This document shows, in pieces, positions 15,187 through 20,939 of a stretch of 20,939 nucleotides of DNA. Below the pieces are notes generated by a model. The model was given only the letters and a program-made list of their open reading frames with translations, was not told the origin of the DNA and ran no database searches. The position numbers and the translations under genes are program-made. Every line of letters begins with the position of its first letter. Position 1 is the stretch's first letter. Where the stretch lies: assembly GCA_964555565.1 (NCBI GenBank), contig CAZKTF010000032.1:1-20939 (forward strand), read 5' to 3'. The stretch is from CAZKTF01 sp964555565 (GTDB taxonomy: Bacteria > Planctomycetota > JAJSAM01 > JAKLKS01).

Positions 15187-18100
15187 TTACCGGTGCCCCC
15201 CGTGGACGCCGATCTCGAGCGGACTCACGAACCCAGCCTTGTTCCTGCGGTGCCAGTCGTTCCAGGTGTCCTTCGGCGCGTACTCGATCAGGGCCTCCAG
15301 CGCCCTCGCGGCGGCCCGAGCGACGGGCCGGTCCGCCTCGCCGGCGAGGCCGGCGGCGCGGACGAGGGGCGCCAGCGCCTCCCGGACCGGGAGGTCGCCC
15401 AGGACCTCGGCGGCGGCGACGTGGGCCGCGGTGTCCGGCCCGGACGCCAGCGTCGCGGCGGCGCGGGCGGTCCGCGAGACCGCGTCGAGGCGGCTCAGGC
15501 TCGCCATCAAGCGGGGATCAGCGCTCATCTGCTCCCGGACGAGGCCGGCCTGGAGGGCCATCCCGAGGCGGGAGTCGAGGGCGCGGAGGAGGCCCGCGGG
15601 GTCCTGCGGGAGGCCCAGCGCGAGCGTCGCGCTCCGGCCGCCGCCCTTCCGGATCCCCTCGACCGTCTCGGAGAGGGCCGTGGCCGCGGCCGCGTCGCCG
15701 TCCTCGGCGAGGACGCCCAGCGCCGCCGCACGGACCCACCGGGCCGGGTCGTCCCGGAGGACGAGCGCCGCCTCCCTCCGCGCCGCCGGCCCGAGCGCCC
15801 GGAAGGCGAGGAGCCGGACGGCCGGGTCGGCGTCCTCGAGGACCTCCCGGGGCATCGCGAGGAGCGCCCACGGGTCGAACCGCAGGACCTCCTGGAGGAT
15901 GAGTACTCGCTCGCGGGAGGTCGCCTCGGAGAGGGCCGCGAGGAAGGCCTCCTCGGCCCCCGCGGCTCCGCCCCTCCGGGCGACGACGGCACCGGCCGCG
16001 TTGGCCACGGGGGAGGCGTAGCGCGCGGCGGCGAAAGACGCCGCGCTGGGACCGGCCCAGCCCGTCTTGTTCGAAGCGACGACCGAGCGCGCCGCGGCCG
16101 CGACGACCTCCGAGTCGGGGTCGCCGAGCAGGCTAGTCAGTGCGTCAGCGACGGCCAGTCGGTCGGCGAGGAGGCGTCCAGCGAGAGCGAATCCTCGTCG
16201 CTGAGCGGCGTCGGGGCTCCGGGCCATGGCGAGAAGCGCGGCCATCGCGGTCTCATCGTCGCGCTGGGCATGCCGGCTCAGGGCCTCGGCCTTCGTGACA
16301 GATTCCTCGGCACCCACGGGGGACACGGCGATGGCGGCAGTCACGAGCTCCGAGGAGAGGGGCGCCCCCGTCTGGGCAGCGTCGCGCAGACCCCGGAGGG
16401 CCCGGGTCCGGACGATTCCATCGGGAGAGCGAAGACCACGGAGAACCTGCGCCGGCGTGCACCGCCCGGATTCGAGGGCCTCCACCGCCAGCTCCGGCTC
16501 GTCGAAGAACCGGTCCACGACCTCCGAGAGGCCGGCCCGGGCGACAATCCAGGTCGCCGCCCCGCGCGCCGTCATGGGCTCCCTGGGGTCCGAAGCGACC
16601 TCGGAGGCGACGCGGGAAAGCCACACGGGCGGGACCGAATCCGGATCGGCCTCGAGAATGTTCACCGCCACGGGGAGGAACACGCGCTTGACCCGGCGGA
16701 CGTCGCCGGCCAGGACCTCCAGCGCGGGGAACGCCTCGGCCCTCTGGAGGACCAGGAGCCGCGCGGCCGCGGTCCCCCGGACGAGGTCTGACGGGTCCGA
16801 GAGCGCGCGGCGCGCCCCGTCGGCCGTGCCTCGCATCCGGAGGGCGGCCGCGCGGACGCCCGGGTTCTCGTGGGCGAGGAGCGCCCGGCCCCGCTCGGGG
16901 GAACTGCCGGCGACGGCCGCGACGGCGGCGGACTGCGCCACCTCCTCCAGCCTCGTCCCCTCCGGCGCCAGGGCGGCCACGGCCGCGACGGCCTCGACCA
17001 GCTCGGCCGCCGAGGGCAAGGGCAGCGCCCGCGCCGCCTGGACGCGGACCTCGATGGGCTTCCCGTCCTGCTGGACGAGCCGGCGGAAGAGTTCCACCGC
17101 GGCCGGGTCCTCGAGGTAGCGCAGGGCCTTGAGCGCCGCCACGGCCACCTCGACGTCCGGGTCGTCGGCCAGGGCGCGGAGCGCCGCCGCGGCCCGCGCG
17201 GGGGCCTCGGCGTAGTTGAGGGCCAGGACCCTGACCGCGGTGACGCGGACCATGGGCGAGGGGTCCTCGGCCCCCCTCTCGCCCGCGGCGATGGCCGCCA
17301 GGCCGCCCAGTTCGCCCAGGTCGTGGAGCGCCTCGCGCCGCGCCTCCTCCCCGGCCCCGGCGTCGCTGAGGACCCTCTCCAGGCTGTTGCGGACCGGGCC
17401 CCCCGAGGCCAGGGGCGGAGGGGCCGGCGGGGCGGGAGTCCCGCCCGCGGCGGGGGGCGCCGGCGGGGCCGGCATCCCGCGCACCCAGTCCGGGGCGCCC
17501 TCGCCGCCCCGGCGCACGAGGAACGCGCGCCCGTCCACGACGGCGAGGGACTCTCCCGCGGCGAGCGTGCGGCGGCCCTCATCCGTGCCGCCGCCGCCGC
17601 CTCCTCCACGCAGATCCACCGTGACCGCCCCGCGCACGGCCGTGACCAGCACGGCCGCCCCGGGGACCGAGGCGGCGGCGGGGCCCGAAGCGCGGGCCCC
17701 GGCCGCCAGTGCCGAGGCGCGGTCGTAGAGCCACCCGCGGACGCGCGTCCCGCCGGGCGTCACCACCCGCACCTCGACCTCGCCCGGGGCGCGTGCGGCC
17801 ACCCCGGGCGCCTCGACGAAGACCTCTCCCCCTCCCCCGGAGGACGACGCCCGGGATTGCGACACCGTCGCGCGCACCGACCCGTCGAGGACGCTCACGC
17901 CGTCCGTCCCCACGGCAAGCCAGCAGGGACCCGCGTCCACGCGGGCCCCGCCGGACAGGCGGAGATAGGCGGAGGAAGAAGCGGGGACGTGCAAAGACGC
18001 CCCAGGGGGGAATTCCTCCTCCGCCCGAATCCAGACTCCGCTGTCGGTGCCGTCTGCACGACGGCTCCACCTCTGGAGGCCGCGACCGTCGATCGTCTCG

Positions 18101-18564
18101 ACCTTCGCCAGCCTCCTCCCTACGTCTGGGCTCCGGTTCTCGCCGGAGTTCGTGTTCAGGATGAAGAACAGCGCCGCGCCGGCGGCCAGGCTCCCGGCCG
18201 CGATCCATATCGTCGGTCGGGGGGCCAGCCGGACGGGCCGCCCCGGCCGCACCGGCTCGCGGACGGGTTCGCGCGGCGGGGTCCGCGGGGCCCGATCGTC
18301 CTCGTGCGTCCGCCGCGGGGCCGTCCCGGCCTCCCGACGGATCCGGTCCATGACGGCGTCGGCGAAGCCCGCCGGCGCCCTCCAGGACGCGGGCTCGGTC
18401 GATACGGGGGCCGCCAGGAACACCGCCACCGCCAGCGCCGACCGCCGGGCCGCGCCGCGGCACTCGGGGCAGGAGCCGTAGTGCTCCGCGGTGATCCCCG
18501 GCTCCCCGGGCGGGGTCTCCCCGTCCAGGTAGGCGTCGAGCAGGCGGCGATCGAAGCTACACAC
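15187..18564 (-). CDS. Zinc-finger anti-sigma, FecR-like and HEAT-repeat fusion protein
   Basis: This 1125-residue protein appears to be the anti-sigma partner of the ECF sigma factor just upstream. Its start, GTG 18564, overlaps the sigma stop by eight bases. Residues C2, H28, C32 and C35 fit the zinc-binding anti-sigma pattern C-x25-H-x3-C-x2-C, within LLDAYLDGET...HYGSCPEC. One membrane segment follows (about 117-136), preceded by an Arg/Pro-rich stretch, which places the N-terminus in the cytoplasm and the rest outside. Beyond it are a FecR-like region (about 150-390: GASLHV, VDAGPCWLAV, VLDGSVRATV, a Gly run), a Pro/Ala linker, and about 650 residues of HEAT-type helical repeats (VRVTAVRVLALNY, VEVAVAALKALRYLEDPAA, VRAAALGVLAEDG). 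FecR-like domains in other bacteria pass signals to ECF sigma factors. The HEAT part may sense or bind an envelope partner; that is inference. An earlier in-frame start would run antisense-like through the sigma gene and is rejected. Confidence 0.8.
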   Translation of the reverse strand: MCSFDRRLLDAYLDGETPPGEPGITAEHYGSCPECRGAARRSALAVAVFLAAPVSTEPASWRAPAGFADAVMDRIRREAGTAPRRTHEDDRAPRTPPREPVREPVRPGRPVRLAPRPTIWIAAGSLAAGAALFFILNTNSGENRSPDVGRRLAKVETIDGRGLQRWSRRADGTDSGVWIRAEEEFPPGASLHVPASSSAYLRLSGGARVDAGPCWLAVGTDGVSVLDGSVRATVSQSRASSSGGGGEVFVEAPGVAARAPGEVEVRVVTPGGTRVRGWLYDRASALAAGARASGPAAASVPGAAVLVTAVRGAVTVDLRGGGGGGGTDEGRRTLAAGESLAVVDGRAFLVRRGGEGAPDWVRGMPAPPAPPAAGGTPAPPAPPPLASGGPVRNSLERVLSDAGAGEEARREALHDLGELGGLAAIAAGERGAEDPSPMVRVTAVRVLALNYAEAPARAAAALRALADDPDVEVAVAALKALRYLEDPAAVELFRRLVQQDGKPIEVRVQAARALPLPSAAELVEAVAAVAALAPEGTRLEEVAQSAAVAAVAGSSPERGRALLAHENPGVRAAALRMRGTADGARRALSDPSDLVRGTAAARLLVLQRAEAFPALEVLAGDVRRVKRVFLPVAVNILEADPDSVPPVWLSRVASEVASDPREPMTARGAATWIVARAGLSEVVDRFFDEPELAVEALESGRCTPAQVLRGLRSPDGIVRTRALRGLRDAAQTGAPLSSELVTAAIAVSPVGAEESVTKAEALSRHAQRDDETAMAALLAMARSPDAAQRRGFALAGRLLADRLAVADALTSLLGDPDSEVVAAAARSVVASNKTGWAGPSAASFAAARYASPVANAAGAVVARRGGAAGAEEAFLAALSEATSRERVLILQEVLRFDPWALLAMPREVLEDADPAVRLLAFRALGPAARREAALVLRDDPARWVRAAALGVLAEDGDAAAATALSETVEGIRKGGGRSATLALGLPQDPAGLLRALDSRLGMALQAGLVREQMSADPRLMASLSRLDAVSRTARAAATLASGPDTAAHVAAAEVLGDLPVREALAPLVRAAGLAGEADRPVARAAARALEALIEYAPKDTWNDWHRRNKAGFVSPLEIGVHGGHR

Positions 18565-19339
18565 TGGGAGCGCTCTCCTCGGGGGGCGATGGGGCCGCTC
18601 CGGCGGGCGGTGCGGCCCCGGCTTCGGGGGCGGCGTCCCCCGCGGCGGAGTTCCCCCGCCGCGCGCGCCGCTGCTCGATCTCCTTGCCGAAGACCTCCAG
18701 GTAGCCCGTCGCCTGGAGCACGTCCTCGAGCTTGCTCCGGGCGTCGCGCAGCCAGTTGCGGACGGTCGAGACGGAGACCCCCTCCTTGCGGGCAATCTCC
18801 TCGTAGGTCATCCGGGCCTCGTGGCTCTCGTGGAGGACCCGCCGGAGGTTCTCCGGGATGCGCTCCAGCGCTTCCTGGAGGTCCATTCGCACCTCGAGCG
18901 GGTACAGCACCGATTGCATCTCCACGACCTCCTCGTCGTACGGGGACGTTCTCATCGCGGGAAGGCGTCGGCTCTCCCGCAAGTCCTGGATGCAGTTCTT
19001 GGCGATCCGGAACAGCCAGCCCGTGAAGCTCCCCGGGTCGCGGAGGTTCCGGCGGAACCTCCACGCCCGGACGAAGACTTCCTGGGCCACGTCCTCGGCG
19101 TCCTGCTGGTGGCGGACCCGGCTCCGGACGAACCGGAAGACGTAGTCCTGGTACCGCAGGACGAGGCGGCCGAAGGCGTCCGAGGCGTCCGGCGTGTCGC
19201 CGGCCTGGGCCCGTCGGACGAGATCGGCTTCCTCCAGCGGATCACCTTCGTCATGCGGTAGGCCTCCACCATCCCTGACCGGCCCGCCCCCGAATTCGGG
19301 CAACGCGAAAAACCCGAACAGCCGGCGGAGGAGCCTCAT
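18557..19339 (-). CDS. RNA polymerase ECF-type sigma factor
   Basis: The 260-residue product has sigma region 2 (about 53-123: DAFGRLVLRYQDYVFRFVRSR, DAEDVAQEVFVRAW, FTGWLFRIAKNCIQDLRE) and sigma region 4 (about 155-207: ALERIPENLRRVL, MTYEEIARKEGVSVSTVRNWLRDARSKLE with the helix-turn-helix). There is no region 3, as in ECF factors. It differs from typical ECF proteins (about 170-200 residues) by an N-terminal extension of about 35 residues and a low-complexity Ala/Pro/Glu tail of about 40. The start, ATG 19339, overlaps the uvrA stop (ATGA); no other ATG or GTG lies in frame before region 2, only a TTG. The last eight bases overlap the start of the anti-sigma fusion gene, which strongly suggests a coupled sigma/anti-sigma pair. 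ECF group and target promoters cannot be judged here. Confidence 0.88.
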   Translation of the reverse strand: MRLLRRLFGFFALPEFGGGPVRDGGGLPHDEGDPLEEADLVRRAQAGDTPDASDAFGRLVLRYQDYVFRFVRSRVRHQQDAEDVAQEVFVRAWRFRRNLRDPGSFTGWLFRIAKNCIQDLRESRRLPAMRTSPYDEEVVEMQSVLYPLEVRMDLQEALERIPENLRRVLHESHEARMTYEEIARKEGVSVSTVRNWLRDARSKLEDVLQATGYLEVFGKEIEQRRARRGNSAAGDAAPEAGAAPPAGAAPSPPEESAPSV

Positions 19340-20939
19340 CGGAGGCAAGGCCCGGTGATGGAAGAGGTTGCGGCGAAGGAGGCGGGGGGGCCCTCCGCCA
19401 CGACCCGGCCCCCCTCCCGCCCGGCCCCCGGCCCGAGTTCCAGGACCCAGTCCGCCTCGCGGACGAGGCCCGGGTCGTGGTCCACGAGGACCACCGTGGC
19501 CCCGGACTCCGCCAGCCCCCGGAGGACCTCCGCGAGCCGGGCCACGTCCGCCGGGTGGAGCCCGATGGAGGGCTCGTCGAGGACGTAGACCGTCCTCGGG
19601 TCGGCCGGGCGGACGAGTTCCCCGGCCAGCCGCAGCCGCTGGCTCTCCCCGCCGGAGAGCGTCTCCAGGGGCTGCCCCAGCGGGAGGTACCCCAGGCCCA
19701 CCTTCTCGACCGGCAGCAGCGGGTCCCGCGCGGCGGGGACGTTGCGGAGGACCTGGACCGCCTCGGCCACGGTGAGCCTGAGGAGGTCCGAGGCGTTCAT
19801 CCCGCGCCAGCGGACCTCCAGGGTCTCCCGCTCGAACCGGGTCCCGCCGCAGGCATCGCAGGGGACGCTCACCTCCGGGAGGAGGTGCATCTCGATGCTC
19901 CGGGTCCCGAGGCCCTCGCAGGCGGGGCAGCGCCCCCCCTCCCGGTTGAAGGAGAAGCGGGGGGCGTCGAACCCCCGCACCCGGGCGGCGTCGGTCTCCG
20001 CCAGGAGCGCCCGGACCCCGTCCCAGGCCCCGGTGTAGGTGGCCGGGGTGGCGCGGGGGGACCGGCCGGCGGGGGCGCGGTCCACCTCGACCGCGCGGGA
20101 GACCCTCTCCACGCCCCGGAGCGCCCGGTGGGCCCCCGGGGCGGCCGGGTCGCCGTGGAGCGCCCTCCGGAGCGCGCGGAGGAGGACGTCCTGCACCAGC
20201 GTGCTCTTCCCGCTCCCCGAGACCCCCACGACCGCGGTCACCCGGCCGAGGGGGAACCGGGCGTCCACGCCGCGGAGGTTGTGCTCCGTGGCCCCCGCGA
20301 CCACCAGGGCCCCATGGACGAAGGGGTCCCCCGCGGGGACCCGGAGCGGGCGCTTCCCCTCCCCGCGGAGGTGGCGGGCCGTGAGCGTGTCCGCCCGCCG
20401 GAACTCTTCGGCCGGCCCCGAGAAGACGACCCGCCCCCCGTCCTTCCCGGCCCCGGGCCCGATCTCCACGACCCAGTCCGCCGCCGCCACGGTGGCCGGG
20501 TCGTGCTCCACGACGACGAGGGTGTTGCCCGCGTCCCTGAGGGCCCGCAGCGCCGCCAGCAGCCTCCCCACCTCGACCGGGTGGAGGCCGGCGGTGGGCT
20601 CGTCGAGGACGTAGAGCACCCCCGCGAGCCCCCCGCCCAGGTGCGCCGCGAGGCGCGTCCGCTGCGCCTCCCCCCCGGAGAGCGTCGCCGCCGGGCGGTC
20701 GAGCCCGAGGTAGCCGAGGCCGAGGCCGCCGAGGACGCGGAGCCGCCTCGCGACTTCGGCCACGAGCGGCCCCGCGGCCGCCGCGGCGGCCCCCTCGAAG
20801 CGCAGCCCCTCGAGCGCGGGGAGCGCCTCCTCGACCGTGAGCGCGAGGAAGTCGGGGAGCGACCGCCCTCCCACCCGCACCGCCCGGGACTCGGGGCAAA
20901 GCCGCGCGCCTGCGCACTCCCCGCAGGCGGGCCGGGCCA
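19336..20939 (-). CDS. uvrA: Excinuclease ABC subunit A, C-terminal part (runs off the window)
   Basis: UvrA is the damage-recognising ABC ATPase of nucleotide excision repair. The 533 residues present start at a zinc-binding CGEC segment followed by GARLCPESRAV and lack roughly the first 270-280 residues, including the first Walker A; these lie beyond the right edge. Present are the first signature LSGGEAQR and Walker B VLDEPTAGLHP, with VVEHDP and GPGAG; then the second Walker A GVSGSGKST, the second zinc finger CPAC-x19-CDAC, signature LSGGESQR and VLDEPSIGLHP. The second nucleotide site has VDHDP where UvrA usually has IEHN, a conservative Glu-to-Asp change next to the H-loop. The end, ITGPCLR, matches the usual TGxxL terminus. 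The stop overlaps the ECF sigma start by four bases. Confidence 0.92.
   Translation of the reverse strand, partial: ARPACGECAGARLCPESRAVRVGGRSLPDFLALTVEEALPALEGLRFEGAAAAAAGPLVAEVARRLRVLGGLGLGYLGLDRPAATLSGGEAQRTRLAAHLGGGLAGVLYVLDEPTAGLHPVEVGRLLAALRALRDAGNTLVVVEHDPATVAAADWVVEIGPGAGKDGGRVVFSGPAEEFRRADTLTARHLRGEGKRPLRVPAGDPFVHGALVVAGATEHNLRGVDARFPLGRVTAVVGVSGSGKSTLVQDVLLRALRRALHGDPAAPGAHRALRGVERVSRAVEVDRAPAGRSPRATPATYTGAWDGVRALLAETDAARVRGFDAPRFSFNREGGRCPACEGLGTRSIEMHLLPEVSVPCDACGGTRFERETLEVRWRGMNASDLLRLTVAEAVQVLRNVPAARDPLLPVEKVGLGYLPLGQPLETLSGGESQRLRLAGELVRPADPRTVYVLDEPSIGLHPADVARLAEVLRGLAESGATVVLVDHDPGLVREADWVLELGPGAGREGGRVVAEGPPASFAATSSITGPCLR

Noticed and set aside
14068..16791. Long plus-strand frames opposite the HEAT genes (13728-15902, 14068-16791, 16870-19026)
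   Set aside because: They lie opposite well-supported minus-strand genes and are rich in Arg, Gly, Pro and Ala without recognisable domains or coupled starts.
18565..18795. N-terminal extension of the anti-sigma/HEAT frame into the sigma gene
   Set aside because: The extra 77 residues are Arg/Pro/Ser-rich and overlap sigma region 4 in another frame. The zinc-finger pattern begins at GTG 18564.
19289..19300. Palindrome CCCGAATTCGGG inside the 5' end of the sigma gene
   Set aside because: It is a perfect 12-base palindrome that could be an operator if the sigma factor starts later, but it lies within the called coding sequence and there is no supporting promoter element.
19340..20917. Extension of the sigma factor frame upstream through uvrA
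   Set aside because: This part overlaps uvrA in another frame on the same strand; the uvrA frame carries all ABC and zinc motifs, and the extension is low complexity.
1..20939. CRISPR array, tRNA, rRNA or insertion sequence
   Set aside because: No regularly spaced direct repeats, cloverleaf arms, rRNA segments, transposase motifs or flanking inverted repeats were found on reading either strand.

Overview
The window looks like a scaffold from a high-GC, Gram-negative bacterium, most likely a planctomycete or close relative. The evidence is a lipid A gene (lpxB), a Hanks-type Ser/Thr kinase, DUF1573-type exported domains, an ECF sigma factor beside a zinc-finger anti-sigma/FecR/HEAT fusion, and frequent GTG starts with overlapping genes. 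The phylum is inferred from this gene style; no marker settles it. A run of ten N at 13843-13852 shows that this is a scaffolded, probably metagenomic, assembly.

Region 1 (about 126-5737, plus strand) is a tight six-gene cluster of exported or membrane proteins: a short DUF1573-like protein, a MauE/DoxX-like four-helix membrane protein, a small exported protein with 12 cysteines, an unrecognised membrane-anchored protein, a second DUF1573-like protein, and a large anchored protein built of Ig-like carboxypeptidase-regulatory-type repeats. Signal peptides and cysteine content suggest envelope assembly or disulfide chemistry, but the function is unknown.

Region 2 (5802-10244) holds housekeeping-type genes: a soluble Ser/Thr kinase (minus strand), and divergently lysS (class II lysyl-tRNA synthetase) and lpxB (lipid-A-disaccharide synthase), the last two overlapping by one base.

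Region 3 (about 10272-13375, plus strand) returns to region 1 style. It has a 5'-truncated copy of the second DUF1573-like gene, a full-length paralogue of the large repeat protein, and an ICMT-like membrane methyltransferase. The pair 2923-5737 and the pair 10272-12664 are therefore two copies of one two-gene cassette with the kinase-lysS-lpxB block between them.

Region 4 (13442-20939, minus strand) reads from the right edge as a run of co-oriented genes: uvrA (3' part only), an ECF sigma factor overlapping it by ATGA, a 1125-residue zinc-finger anti-sigma/TM/FecR-like/HEAT protein overlapping the sigma gene by 8 bases, a small exported Ig-like protein, and an exported HEAT-like protein interrupted by the assembly gap. 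Regions 3 and 4 converge on a stem-loop at 13375-13411 that may be a terminator. No tRNA, rRNA, CRISPR array, transposase or attachment site was seen, and no stretch over 300 bases lacks a gene.
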